Source: an uncultured Desulfobacterales bacterium (GTDB lineage: Bacteria > Desulfobacterota > Desulfobacteria > Desulfobacterales > JAHEIW01). Taken from it: a stretch of 36,296 nt of DNA. The notes beneath the pieces are model-generated. The model saw only the letters and a program-made list of their open reading frames with translations, did not search any database and was not told the DNA's origin. Location: the NCBI GenBank assembly GCA_947259495.1, contig CAMYLV010000029.1, positions 1-36,296 of the forward strand, written 5' to 3'. The translations under genes and the position numbers were made by a program. Below, one piece after another: positions 1 to 8,594 of this stretch. Every line of letters begins with the position of its first letter. Position 1 is the stretch's first letter.

Positions 1-1
1 A

Positions 2-1015
2 CATGCCAACTATACCATTCCCGATCGCACCCATGGCTACTGCACCGATGATAATGCCAGAGCGCTACTGGTTGCCGCCATGGGTCAAAAATACCTGCCA
101 ACAAACGGCTTGGGGCTTGATTTTCTCAGCGGTCATTATCTCGGATTTCTTCTGTATGCCTATAATGAAAAAAATGGGCGCTTTCGCAATTTCATGACTT
201 ATTCGCGGCAGTGGTTGGAGGAGATCGGATCCGAGGATGCGCATGGCAGATCGCTCTGGAGCCTTGGCAAAGCGGTGGCTTTTCTTCAAAATCCCGGGCA
301 TCTCGCAATGTGCACGACCCTTTTCAAAAAGGCACTGCGAGCTGCAGAAAATTTTCATTCGCCCCGCGCCATCGCTTTTTCCCTGGTGGGCATGCATGCC
401 TACCTTCATAAATTTTCCGGCGACAGTGACGTGCGCAGAATCCGGGACGCTCTTGCCGACAGGCTTTTCGATCAGTTTAAAAACAATGCAACCGACGATT
501 GGCCCTGGCTTGAAAACGCTTTGAACTATGCCAACGGCAAACTGCCGCATGCCCTGCTGCTGTCCGGCCACCGATTGCAGCGCAACGACATGATCGACAT
601 GGGACTCAACTCCCTCAAGTGGCTGCTTGCCATCCAAACCGAAGATAATCACTTTGTGCCCATCGGCAGCAACGGATGGTATGAACGAGGCGGCGCCAGA
701 GCCCGTTTTGACCAGCAGCCCGTCGAGGCCAATGCCATGGTCGAAGCTTGTGTGGAAGCCTTTAATGTCACCCGGGACCATACCTGGTTTGAGAATGCGG
801 TCATGTGCTTTAATTGGTATCTTGGAGACAACGACCTCAACTTGCCGCTCTATGATCCCAAGACCGGCGGCTGCCGAGATGGGTTGATGGCCGACGGCAT
901 CAACCAGAATGAAGGCGCCGAGTCCTCCCTTGCCTGGCTGCTTTCGCTGATGACATTGCAAAAGCTTTATGCCGACGAGATTTTAAAGCAGCCGTCGTCC
1001 CGGCAAACCAATTAA
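2..1015 (+). CDS. 5'-truncated helical sugar-active protein (glycosyltransferase-associated C-terminal domain)
   Basis: The frame is open to the left edge of the window, so the start codon lies outside it and the Met codon at position 80 is internal. Just before that Met the frame encodes PDRTHGYCTDDNARALL, a motif I associate with an alpha-helical, probably toroid domain found C-terminal to, or beside, GT4 glycosyltransferases. The rest is rich in Trp, His and Gly loops typical of helical carbohydrate enzymes (for example GSNGWYERGGARARFDQQP and ending NQNEGAESSLAWLLSL). About 337 residues are visible; the full protein may carry a glycosyltransferase domain upstream. A GT4 gene follows after 14 bases and two GH130 genes after that, so a role in making or recycling a mannose-type saccharide is plausible. 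The catalytic activity is unknown. Confidence 0.75.
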   Translation, partial: HANYTIPDRTHGYCTDDNARALLVAAMGQKYLPTNGLGLDFLSGHYLGFLLYAYNEKNGRFRNFMTYSRQWLEEIGSEDAHGRSLWSLGKAVAFLQNPGHLAMCTTLFKKALRAAENFHSPRAIAFSLVGMHAYLHKFSGDSDVRRIRDALADRLFDQFKNNATDDWPWLENALNYANGKLPHALLLSGHRLQRNDMIDMGLNSLKWLLAIQTEDNHFVPIGSNGWYERGGARARFDQQPVEANAMVEACVEAFNVTRDHTWFENAVMCFNWYLGDNDLNLPLYDPKTGGCRDGLMADGINQNEGAESSLAWLLSLMTLQKLYADEILKQPSSRQTN

Positions 1016-1029
1016 CAGAAGGATCAGCT

Positions 1030-2049
1030 ATGCATATCGCCATGCTCTCACCCATTGCCTGGCGCACGCCGCCACGTCACTACGGCCCCTGGGAGAGCGT
1101 GGCGTCCCTTTTGACCGAGGGGCTGGTATCGCGCGGTCATGATGTTACCTTGTTTGCAACCGCGGATTCGCAAACCAGCGGCACGCTGCATGCCGTTTGC
1201 CCGCAGGGCTATGAAGAAGATCGCTCACTCATACCAAAAGTCTGGGAGTGCTTGCACATTTCAGAACTCTTTGAGAATGCCGATGGGTATGACATAATCC
1301 ATAACCACTTTGACTATCTGCCACTGACCTACACCGGCCTTACCACCACCCCGGTGGTGACCACCATTCACGGTTTTTCATCGCCCGGGATTCTACCCGT
1401 TTACAAAAAATACAGCGGCAAAGTCTTTTATGTTTCCATCAGCGATGCCGACCGATCGCCGGATCTTGATTATATCAAAACCATTCATCACGGTATTGAT
1501 ATCCAGCAGTTTGATTTTCAGTCCCAGCAGGATGATACGCTACTTTTTTTTGGGCGCATTCACAAAGACAAAGGAGCCCGACAGGCCATTGAAATCGCCA
1601 GGGCCTGCAATAAAAAGCTGATACTGGCGGGTATTATCCAGGACCAGGCTTACTATGACCAATATGTGGCCCCTCACATCGACAACAACAAGGTGATTTA
1701 TGCCGGCAGCGTCGGACCAGCTGAGCGCAACCGGCTGCTCGGCAAAGCTGTCGCGCTATTGCACCCCATCCAGTTTGATGAGCCCTTCGGTCTGTCCGTT
1801 ATCGAATCCATGGCCTGCGGGACGCCCGTGATTGCCTTTGACAGGGGCAGCATGCCTGAACTTATCAAAAACGGAAAAAGTGGTTTTTTGGTCAACAACG
1901 TGGACGAGGCCATAGCGACGGTTGCACGTATTAAAGAAACTGACCGCGCAACCTGTCGTCGCCATGTTGAACGGCATTTCACAGTCGACCGCATGATCAA
2001 TGAATACATACAAGTCTATGAAATGATTCTTGACTCTGAAAGACTGTAG
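1030..2049 (+). CDS. GT4-family glycosyltransferase
   Basis: This 339-residue protein has the GT-B layout of family 4 glycosyltransferases, which move a sugar from a nucleotide-sugar donor to an acceptor in the cytoplasm. The N-terminal half starts MHIAMLSPIAWRTPPRHYGP and has HNHFDYL and TIHG segments of the acceptor-side Rossmann domain. The C-terminal half has the donor-site EX7E motif EPFGLSVIE at residues 251-259, followed by CGTPVIAFDRGSMPELI. An AAGGA-type ribosome site lies 5-10 bases before the ATG. It sits 14 bases after the upstream helical protein and 79 bases before a GH130 gene, so the group is probably co-transcribed. The donor and acceptor cannot be read from sequence; a mannosyl transfer is an inference from the GH130 neighbours. 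Confidence 0.88.
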   Translation: MHIAMLSPIAWRTPPRHYGPWESVASLLTEGLVSRGHDVTLFATADSQTSGTLHAVCPQGYEEDRSLIPKVWECLHISELFENADGYDIIHNHFDYLPLTYTGLTTTPVVTTIHGFSSPGILPVYKKYSGKVFYVSISDADRSPDLDYIKTIHHGIDIQQFDFQSQQDDTLLFFGRIHKDKGARQAIEIARACNKKLILAGIIQDQAYYDQYVAPHIDNNKVIYAGSVGPAERNRLLGKAVALLHPIQFDEPFGLSVIESMACGTPVIAFDRGSMPELIKNGKSGFLVNNVDEAIATVARIKETDRATCRRHVERHFTVDRMINEYIQVYEMILDSERL

Positions 2050-2128
2050 AATGGCCTCGAAAAATCGGGAACAGATAGCCGGTACCGGGCGCCTGAAATA
2101 TTAAAATGATTTAATAGGACAGACCCAT

Positions 2129-3070
2129 ATGAAAACGCATAATCCAATAATAACACGTTGTAAAAAAAACCCCATACTGACAAGAAAGGATGTGCCCTAT
2201 CCAGTAGCTACCGTTCACAATGCGGGCGTCGTCAAACACAACGATCGTTACATTATGCTTTTCAGGTCGCATCTGCTAAACGGGCGCTCCATCATCGGCA
2301 GGGCCGACAGCGAGGATGGCTTTTCATTTACGGTTCATCCCAGACCCTTTCTGATACCTGCAACGGACAATCTTTTTGCCGAATATGAAGCGTTCGGCGT
2401 CGAAGACGTGCGGATTTCCCTGGTAGAAAATGATTACCTGCTGACCTATAGCGCCTATTCCCGTCACGGCGTGCGGATTGCCCTGGCGCGCACACGGGAC
2501 TTTGAAAAAGTGGAACGTATTGCGCTGATCACCCAGGCCGACCTGCGCAACGTGGTCATTTTCCCTGAAAAGTTCGGCGATCGGTATGTGCGGTTGGACC
2601 GGCCGCATTCCGAAATTTCGTCCTGGTCGATCTGGATTTCCTATTCTCCCGACCTCGTGCACTGGGGCGATTCCCGGGTGATCATGAAGCCGGTGGCCTA
2701 TCACTGGGATGAAATGAAAATCGGGCCCGGTGCACCGCCATTTAAAACCGACAAAGGCTGGCTTCATATTTACCATGGGGTTTTTAAGACGATGTCTGGA
2801 ACAGTGTATCGACTCGGCGCAGCTCTGCATGACCTTGATAATCCGGCCAACATCCTCGGCGTTTCCGATCAGTGGATATTGCAGCCTGAGGATCCTTGGG
2901 AGGTAAGTGGCTATGTCCCCAATGTTGTCTTTACCTGCGGTGCTGTTCCGGAAGTTGATGGTACGGTAAAAATATACTGGGGCGGTGCGGATACGGTTAT
3001 GTGCGCCGGCACAGCCTTGATCGATGATCTCGTATCGGTTTGCCTTTCGGCTTCCCGTCCGCCGTTGTAG
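2129..3070 (+). CDS. GH130 beta-mannoside phosphorylase/mannosidase-like protein, short form
   Basis: The 313-residue protein is a five-bladed beta-propeller of glycoside hydrolase family 130. Family members cleave beta-mannosides, most by phosphorolysis to mannose-1-phosphate and some by hydrolysis. Visible hallmarks are NPILTRKDVPYPVATVHNAG near the N-terminus, the GVEDVRIS motif around residues 88-95, which holds the family's catalytic Asp, the DRPHSEISSWSIW segment, GPGAPPFKTDKGWLHIYHG, and the C-terminal GYVPNVVFTCGA. The EDVR version of the usual EDPR motif is slightly unusual. The start ATG is in an ATATG context with only a weak AGGACAG sequence upstream. It lies between the GT4 gene and a longer paralogue, which suggests turnover of a mannoside made by the same cluster. 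I cannot decide between phosphorylase and hydrolase. Confidence 0.87.
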   Translation: MKTHNPIITRCKKNPILTRKDVPYPVATVHNAGVVKHNDRYIMLFRSHLLNGRSIIGRADSEDGFSFTVHPRPFLIPATDNLFAEYEAFGVEDVRISLVENDYLLTYSAYSRHGVRIALARTRDFEKVERIALITQADLRNVVIFPEKFGDRYVRLDRPHSEISSWSIWISYSPDLVHWGDSRVIMKPVAYHWDEMKIGPGAPPFKTDKGWLHIYHGVFKTMSGTVYRLGAALHDLDNPANILGVSDQWILQPEDPWEVSGYVPNVVFTCGAVPEVDGTVKIYWGGADTVMCAGTALIDDLVSVCLSASRPPL

Positions 3071-3157
3071 AGTATCCTTTCCGGCTGAAGACAGACCGAG
3101 TAAGCTGCCCTTAGTTTTATGAACTGATCCAGATACGCTTTCGAAGATAGGCTTATA

Positions 3158-3256
3158 GTGGTTGTCAAAAAAACGTTCCGTTATTCCAACGTTTTTTTCT
3201 ACAACCCCTTATGCCCCACTTCCGTATATCGGAACACTATTATGGAAGGCGGTATA
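3158..3256 (+). repeat. Double-hairpin intergenic repeat, copy A
   Basis: This 99-base element recurs in reverse orientation at 26191-26288 with roughly 85-90% identity by eye. Hairpin 1 pairs GTTGTCAAAAAAACGTT (3161-3177) with AACGTTTTTTTCTACAAC (3188-3205), leaving a 10-base loop and a small bulge. Hairpin 2 pairs CTTCCGTA (3219-3226) with TATGGAAG (3241-3248). The A-run/T-run hairpin could also act as a weak bidirectional terminator between the two GH130 genes. There is no coding capacity. It is a dispersed palindromic element of unknown mobility. Confidence 0.85.
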
Positions 3257-3332
3257 AATGAAAAATCTGCCCTGATGAACAGACTTTCGATGCACAACAT
3301 GAAATTTCAATCAACGCTAAGGACACAATGAT

Positions 3333-4817
3333 ATGCAGGCAAAAAATCATGAAAGACTGAAGGTTAAAAGAAAAGCAATTAAGATTTTAGGGGATACATC
3401 ACGGGTAATTACCCTTCTTCATCTTCCCGATGACAGGCATCGCATATCTAGAATAATTCAGCGGATAATGAGCATGTCTGAAACAGCGGCTAAAAATTTA
3501 ATTGCTCAAATAATGATTGACTTTTCCGGACGACACGAAGACATCGGACTCATTTTTGAGCGGCATCTTAATGAGGTGAAAGGTTATCTTCCCCGGGATG
3601 CAATGCTCAGCGAAGTTAAAAGGGCTATCATCGGGGCTTACTTTACAAAAGAGTATGCCATTGAATCAGCCGCCCTTTTCAACCCTTCCATCGTCCCCCA
3701 TCCTGATCAAAGCGATCTGAATAAAGGCAGCTTGCGCTTTGTCATGAGTCTACGGGCAACCGGCGACGGTCATGTTTCGTCAATTGTCTTTCGCAGCGGC
3801 GTCCTTGACCGGCACAATACGTTCCATTTCGACCCGATCAGTGATTTTGTGGAAACGCCGGATCTCCAATTAGACCCGGACCCGGTTTACAAAAACAATA
3901 TTTTTCAGCGTAAACTGATCGAGATGGGGGCCAGCAAAGAGATTGCCGTTTATATTCTTAACCAATTGCCGGAAGATTTTAAGTATAATGAATTAAAACA
4001 AAAAATTGCAATACTTCACGCAAAACCGCAATTTTCTGAAAGGATCCAAAACAGAACCTTCGAGATCATGCGCCGGCTTGCGGATTCCAATTATGAGGTG
4101 GCCTTCCACCCCGATCACCGCATATCCGAACGGGTGATCTTTCCCGTTTCGAAAAACGAAAGCAGGGGCATTGAAGATGCCCGTTTCGTTCAATTTTTCA
4201 ATGACAACGGTGAGGTCGTCTATTTTGCGACCTATACCGCCTATAACGGCGTGACGATTTTACCGCAGTTGATCGAAACAAAGGATTTCATCAAATTCAA
4301 CATTTTAACGCTCAACGGTAAAGCAGTAAAAAACAAAGGCATGGCGCTTTTCCCGCGGAAAATCGGCGGCCGCTATGCCATGCTCTCGCGCCAGGACGGT
4401 GAAAACAATCATATCATGTTCTCAGACAATATCCATTTCTGGCAGGAGTCTCAAATCATCCAGGAGCCTGAGCATCCCTGGGAATTCATGCAGATCGGCA
4501 ACTGCGGCTCCCCCCTCGAGACCGATGAAGGCTGGATCGTGCTCACCCACGGTGTTGGGCCCATGCGCCAATATTGCATCGGCGCCATGTTGTTTGATCT
4601 TGAAAATCCAACAAAAATCATCGCCCGCATGGATGAGCCGTTGCTTGCCCCGCATGAGAAAGAGCGCGAGGGATATGTTCCCAACGTTGTTTATTCCTGC
4701 GGTGCGTTAATTCATAACAACCAGTTGGTCATTCCCTACGCCATGTCCGATATCAATTCCGGTATAGCAACCGTTGCAGTCAACGAGTTGCTTAACTGTA
4801 TGCGCGCGGTAGCTTAG
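3333..4817 (+). CDS. GH130 family protein, long form with N-terminal extension
   Basis: The 494-residue protein has a GH130 propeller in its C-terminal two thirds, preceded by about 150 residues not found in the short neighbour. Propeller motifs are GIEDARFVQFF (catalytic-Asp motif near residues 278-282), the GRYAMLSRQDGEN segment, GNCGSPLETDEGWIVLTHG, and the terminal GYVPNVVYSCGA, which matches GYVPNVVFTCGA of the upstream paralogue. The N-terminal part is charged and probably helical (LKVKRKAIKILGDTSRVITL, MSMSETAAKNLIAQIMIDF) and resembles extensions on long GH130 members. It lies 262 bases after the first GH130, with repeat copy A in the gap, so it may have its own promoter. Likely role: cleavage of a mannoside or mannosyl-glucose linkage. 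Specificity and reaction type are not determinable here. Confidence 0.87.
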   Translation: MQAKNHERLKVKRKAIKILGDTSRVITLLHLPDDRHRISRIIQRIMSMSETAAKNLIAQIMIDFSGRHEDIGLIFERHLNEVKGYLPRDAMLSEVKRAIIGAYFTKEYAIESAALFNPSIVPHPDQSDLNKGSLRFVMSLRATGDGHVSSIVFRSGVLDRHNTFHFDPISDFVETPDLQLDPDPVYKNNIFQRKLIEMGASKEIAVYILNQLPEDFKYNELKQKIAILHAKPQFSERIQNRTFEIMRRLADSNYEVAFHPDHRISERVIFPVSKNESRGIEDARFVQFFNDNGEVVYFATYTAYNGVTILPQLIETKDFIKFNILTLNGKAVKNKGMALFPRKIGGRYAMLSRQDGENNHIMFSDNIHFWQESQIIQEPEHPWEFMQIGNCGSPLETDEGWIVLTHGVGPMRQYCIGAMLFDLENPTKIIARMDEPLLAPHEKEREGYVPNVVYSCGALIHNNQLVIPYAMSDINSGIATVAVNELLNCMRAVA

Positions 4818-4872
4818 TGATTTTAAGGTTGGCGCACCCAAAACTTCAAACGGTTGGTTACGGGGGATTAAA

Positions 4873-5178
4873 ATGAAAATTTTCATTGGCAGCCTCTCAT
4901 ATAATGTCACTGAAGAAGACTTGCGCGACGCTTTTGAGGCCTTCGGGCAGGTCGCGTCCGCAATTGTTATCAAGGATGAACAAAGTGGTCGGTCAAAAGG
5001 CTTTGGGTTCGTGGAGATGCCCGTACAAGTAGAGGCTCAGGCTGCAATCGCTGCTTTAAATGGACAGGCTCTTAAAGGAAGAACGATTACCGTCAATGAA
5101 GCTCGCTCTCAGTCTGACGACCGTAGAGGTAAAGACAGAGGAGGACGTGGAGACAGACGCGGCAGGGGGCGCTACTAA
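4873..5178 (+). CDS. RRM-type RNA-binding protein
   Basis: This 101-residue protein has one RNA-recognition motif and a basic Gly/Arg/Asp tail. RNP2 is IFIGSL at residues 3-8 and RNP1 is KGFGFVEM near residue 42, the two beta-strands that stack on single-stranded RNA. The tail (RRGKDRGGRGDRRGRGRY) is typical of bacterial RRM proteins of the cyanobacterial Rbp type. GGGGGATT just upstream of the ATG is the ribosome site. Family members are often linked to cold or osmotic stress. It is followed after 37 bases by a RelA/SpoT-type gene, so the two could be co-transcribed. Confidence 0.93.
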   Translation: MKIFIGSLSYNVTEEDLRDAFEAFGQVASAIVIKDEQSGRSKGFGFVEMPVQVEAQAAIAALNGQALKGRTITVNEARSQSDDRRGKDRGGRGDRRGRGRY

Positions 5179-5215
5179 TTTCAGAACAAATTTGTATTTT
5201 TGGAGATTTTAATGC

Positions 5216-6355
5216 ATGATTGAATATCAAAAGGAAGCCATTCTAATTTCGTTTTTGAATGAAAAAGAAAGATATAAGAGGCTCGCAGAATACATTGTTC
5301 ATCTGATCAGCGACGATCCTTCATCACCAAAGGAAAGTTTGCATACAATTATATATCGCATCAAGGATGAGTTAAGAATTATTGAGAAAATTGATAAGCA
5401 GAATAAAGCGCTTGAGGCTGGAGCACCGCCAATTACGGAAAAAAATTATCAGGCGAGAGTTAGCGATCTATTAGGCGTTAGGATAATCTGCCTGCGTCTT
5501 TCAGATATCGGGAAAGTCGAGGCATATCTTGGGCTTTTGTCCGATGAGAAAATCTTGCGTTTTGTAAAAGGACCCGATCAAAAGAGATCCTTCATCCTCC
5601 CGGTTGACCCAGGCGAGTCGATATCAGATGGCATGGATCTAACATATAGCGGATACTCATCAATTCATTACCAGGTAGAGTTGGGCGAGAATTCAGATGC
5701 GCCTTCTGGATTGGAGGATCTTCAATTCGAGTTCCAATTGAGGACGATTCTCGAGGAGGCGTGGGGCGAAATTGATCACAAATACAGGTACGTGCGCAGT
5801 CGAAATGGCGTAGCTCTCCCTGAGTATATACACACAGGCTTCTATAATTTAAGTGCCTACCTTCAGGTCGCCGCTCTTCAGGCAGAGGATTTATGTCGCC
5901 TGGCAGAATCTCACAGTCGAAAGAAGACCGCCAAACTTAAAGGGAAACAAGAGACTCCGTTTGTAGTTGAGCCCGGCTCAATTGATATTGACGAGAATGA
6001 GGCCCGTCAGAAACCATTAGCGCTTACTGTTGAGATGTACCTGGAACAGATTTTGGGGTTTAAGGTTACGCCCAGAACGTTAAATTACATCGAAAGGCGT
6101 CTCGATGAAGTCGGTTTCGTAGAACAACCATACGAAATACTTCAAAAGGTGTTTACAGAAGATCGGATACTTGAATTTAAAGCCATTTTCCGTGAAACTC
6201 TTAATCTTGTACCTTTTACCAACCAGAAGGAGAGGAACATTGATGTAATAAATGCTTTAAATTTTGCCATTTTCGACGAGCTCCAAGGGAAAAGGGTCGC
6301 ACAGGAAGGATTGAGGTCCGTATTGAGATGGAGAAAAGAGGTTTCAACATGTTAG
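5216..6355 (+). CDS. Stand-alone RelA/SpoT-domain nucleotide pyrophosphokinase
   Basis: The 379-residue protein has a RelA/SpoT synthetase fold without the N-terminal HD hydrolase or C-terminal TGS/ACT domains of long Rel proteins. Core motifs are DLLGVRIICL (about residues 84-93), the G-loop region YSGYSSIHYQV (about 143-153) and FEFQLRTILEEAWGEIDHKY (about 170-189), which corresponds to the conserved ExQ(I/L)RT...AWxExxHKY. About 190 residues follow the core, far longer than ordinary small alarmone synthetases. The ATG at 5216 is chosen because GGAG lies 10 bases before it and the ATG at 5212 stops after three codons. It could make (p)ppGpp or, as in toxic small alarmone synthetases, modify other nucleotides or tRNA. 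Function is open. Confidence 0.85.
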   Translation: MIEYQKEAILISFLNEKERYKRLAEYIVHLISDDPSSPKESLHTIIYRIKDELRIIEKIDKQNKALEAGAPPITEKNYQARVSDLLGVRIICLRLSDIGKVEAYLGLLSDEKILRFVKGPDQKRSFILPVDPGESISDGMDLTYSGYSSIHYQVELGENSDAPSGLEDLQFEFQLRTILEEAWGEIDHKYRYVRSRNGVALPEYIHTGFYNLSAYLQVAALQAEDLCRLAESHSRKKTAKLKGKQETPFVVEPGSIDIDENEARQKPLALTVEMYLEQILGFKVTPRTLNYIERRLDEVGFVEQPYEILQKVFTEDRILEFKAIFRETLNLVPFTNQKERNIDVINALNFAIFDELQGKRVAQEGLRSVLRWRKEVSTC

Positions 6356-6580
6356 CATCTCTATATGGAGCAGATTCTATTCTTAGGCGCATCGGTCTTG
6401 GTTTATATTTAGAAATTTAAGGGCCCGCGCAATAACTCTTGACCTGATCAGAAAATTTCGGATGCATGTTCTCTGAAGCTGAAAGAAATGAAATGGAACA
6501 AAAATTGGATGAAGCCCTGGCTCTCTTCAAAGATTGAAAACTGCTAAACCTGCCGGGCTTTGAATTCAAGGAGGCACGAA
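6356..6580. other. Intergenic region without a recognised gene
   Basis: This 225-base stretch separates the RelA/SpoT gene from the desaturase. It has a 23-codon open frame at 6466-6537 with no ribosome site, which I do not count as a gene. AAGGAGG at 6568-6574 is the ribosome site of the desaturase. No terminator or promoter is convincing. Confidence 0.6.
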
Positions 6581-7621
6581 ATGCCTGATAGTTTTGTCTC
6601 AACAACAATTAAAAGGGGCAAACCAGATTGGTACCACAGCACTAGAAGATACGAACGATCTCATCTTCGGAAGGCCATCTGGCAGCTTATAAACACCTTC
6701 ATTCCCTATTTTTTGGTGTGTATTTTGATGTATTTAAGTCTTACAGCAGGCTATTCCTACCTGGTCATTTCGGGCTTGGCCATTGTGGCCGCCGGCCTGC
6801 TGGTGCGGATTTTTATCTTTTTCCATGACTGTGCGCATCATTCATTTTTTGCTTCCCGCAAGGCCAACACTGTTCTGGGATATGTGTGTGGGATATTAAC
6901 CTTCACGCCCTATGAAGAATGGCGCAAATCCCATGGGATACATCATAACACTGCCGGTGACCTTGATCGCAGGGGAAATGGCGATGTGTGGACGTTAACA
7001 ACAAATGAGTTTATGGCGGCGTCCAAACTAAAGCGTTTCTGGTACCGGTTTTATAGAAATCCTTTTGTGCTTTTGGGTTTGGGCCCCGCCTATCTGTTTT
7101 TAGTATCCTACCGATACCCGCATAAAGGCGCGCGAAGACGCCAGCACTATAGCGTCATCATCACAAATGCCGCAATTATGGCCATCATCGTGGTCGCCAG
7201 TCTGACCATCGGTTTTAAGACGTATGCATTGATTCAGTTTCCGGTAATTTTTATGGCGGGTATGATTGGCACCTGGCTGTTTTATATTCAGCATCAGTTT
7301 GAAGGCGTTTGCTGGAAGCGTCATGACCAATGGGATTCGATGACCGCATCATTGCAAGGCAGCTCATACTATAAACTGCCTAAAGTGTTGCAGTGGTTTA
7401 CCGGTAGTATCGGGTTGCACCATGTTCACCATCTTCGCGCTCGGATTCCAAATTATAATTTACAATGCTGCTACAATGAAACGCCGGCTTTAGAAACAGT
7501 TGCCCCGCTTACGTTCCGCAAAAGTCTCAGCTGCCTGCGGTTGAAGCTCTGGGATGAGAAAGAACAAAAGTTGGTGAGGTTTCGATCGGTTAATTGTCTG
7601 CAACCGTCAACGAGCAATTGA
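6581..7621 (+). CDS. Membrane fatty-acid (acyl-lipid) desaturase
   Basis: The 346-residue integral membrane di-iron desaturase has the three histidine boxes of the family: HDCAHH from residue 82, HGIHH at 118-122 and HHVHH at 280-284. Hydrophobic segments lie around residues 28-75, 150-170 and 195-240. The family inserts a double bond into an acyl chain using O2 and electrons from ferredoxin or cytochrome b5. The ATG at 6581 is chosen over an upstream TTG at 6560 because AAGGAGG lies 6 bases before it. An oxygen-dependent enzyme next to an apparently anaerobic gene set is unexpected. Alternatives are a role in membrane adaptation under trace oxygen or a related hydroxylase/acetylenase. The preceding gene is 225 bases away, so it is probably its own unit. 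Confidence 0.9.
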   Translation: MPDSFVSTTIKRGKPDWYHSTRRYERSHLRKAIWQLINTFIPYFLVCILMYLSLTAGYSYLVISGLAIVAAGLLVRIFIFFHDCAHHSFFASRKANTVLGYVCGILTFTPYEEWRKSHGIHHNTAGDLDRRGNGDVWTLTTNEFMAASKLKRFWYRFYRNPFVLLGLGPAYLFLVSYRYPHKGARRRQHYSVIITNAAIMAIIVVASLTIGFKTYALIQFPVIFMAGMIGTWLFYIQHQFEGVCWKRHDQWDSMTASLQGSSYYKLPKVLQWFTGSIGLHHVHHLRARIPNYNLQCCYNETPALETVAPLTFRKSLSCLRLKLWDEKEQKLVRFRSVNCLQPSTSN

Positions 7622-7904
7622 CTTTGCGGAAGTTTTTGCACAAGTGGCATGTCGGGGTAGAATCGAGCCTATCTAACTAAGCCTCATCGCCACCTAAAGC
7701 GATTCGATTTTTTCCACGCAAGATTTTGCGAATTCCCTCTTATCAGGCAATTATTTTGCCCACCGAAACCCGAAATCGTTGATTGAATTAAAAAGGATAA
7801 ACATTTGATTACCGGCTGAATTATGACGACATTCGAGGAAAAGAATCGTGATGAGTTGTTGGCTTGGTTCGCCCTCCAATTGCAGTGGATGAGATGTGAT
7901 GGGG

Positions 7905-8594
7905 CTAATCTTTGTTAAGTCGATAGGTAAATGTTGCCGTTGTGGTATTGTTGTGGCCGTCGATATAAGAGAGTTCGATGCCACAATTTTTTTGAAATTT
8001 TCGGGACCTGAGTGCCGAACAGACGACCGGGATGCGCCGTAAGAATCCGAGCTCCCTGTGAATGTTGCCGGCCCGTATGGACAAACTTTTTTTACCGGCT
8101 TTTTTGGCAGGATCGATATATTTGCGCTTGACATGGTCCCGAACCCGATCTGAAGGAGGCAATATCTGGTCTGCAGGAATGCCCAGATACTTTTGGTTCA
8201 GTTTGTAACAACCCTTACCCAGGTAGGTAAAATAATCCTTGCGATTCGAGGAGTGCCGGTGAGAGGGGTGATTGGGTGCAGCTGCAATCACCTGCGCTGC
8301 AAATGTGTTGCGTTTTAAGCTGGGGTGTTGCACGAGGGATAGATTGAAAAGCTTCGCACCGGTAAACTTGTTTTGGCCGGAATCTAACACGTACTTTTTG
8401 GCCGTTTGCAGGATGATAGCATGGATTGTCTTTTTCTTGGTCCTGGACGAAGCGTTGCTGTTCCGGGAATTTAAGCGGACCGGCAATGAAATGACAGCCG
8501 GCATTAGATTGACATTTTCAATATTGATGCTTGCTCGATCTTCTTTGAAAGTGAGTGAGAGGTTAATGGTGATTGAAAAATTTAATGGTTTCAT
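7905..8594 (-). CDS. Two-domain protein of unknown function (HTH-like plus basic domain)
   Basis: The 229-residue frame is preferred over the overlapping plus-strand frame because its sequence has recognisable conservation. Residues 55-135 (IHAIILQTAKKYVL... then APNHPSHRHSSNRKDYFTYL and GKGCYKL) resemble winged-helix domains of the DUF7669/HARE type seen beside restriction and defence genes. Residues 150-229 (VRDHVKRKYIDPAKK, IRAGNIHRELGFLRRIP, VCSALRSRKFQKNCGIELSY, TTTATFTYRL) match a small basic domain common in hypothetical proteins of mobile or defence neighbourhoods. The first 50 residues are less convincing and a later start is possible. It stands alone on the minus strand in A+T-rich DNA. 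DNA binding is an inference; no catalytic motif is seen. Confidence 0.65.
   Translation of the reverse strand: MKPLNFSITINLSLTFKEDRASINIENVNLMPAVISLPVRLNSRNSNASSRTKKKTIHAIILQTAKKYVLDSGQNKFTGAKLFNLSLVQHPSLKRNTFAAQVIAAAPNHPSHRHSSNRKDYFTYLGKGCYKLNQKYLGIPADQILPPSDRVRDHVKRKYIDPAKKAGKKSLSIRAGNIHRELGFLRRIPVVCSALRSRKFQKNCGIELSYIDGHNNTTTATFTYRLNKD

Noticed and set aside
65-961. 298-codon open frame on the minus strand
   Set aside because: It is the antisense shadow of the truncated helical protein, whose frame carries the conserved HGYCTDDNAR motif and runs off the window edge.
6466-6537. 23-codon open frame before the desaturase
   Set aside because: It is too short, has no ribosome site, and a stop lies shortly upstream in the same frame.
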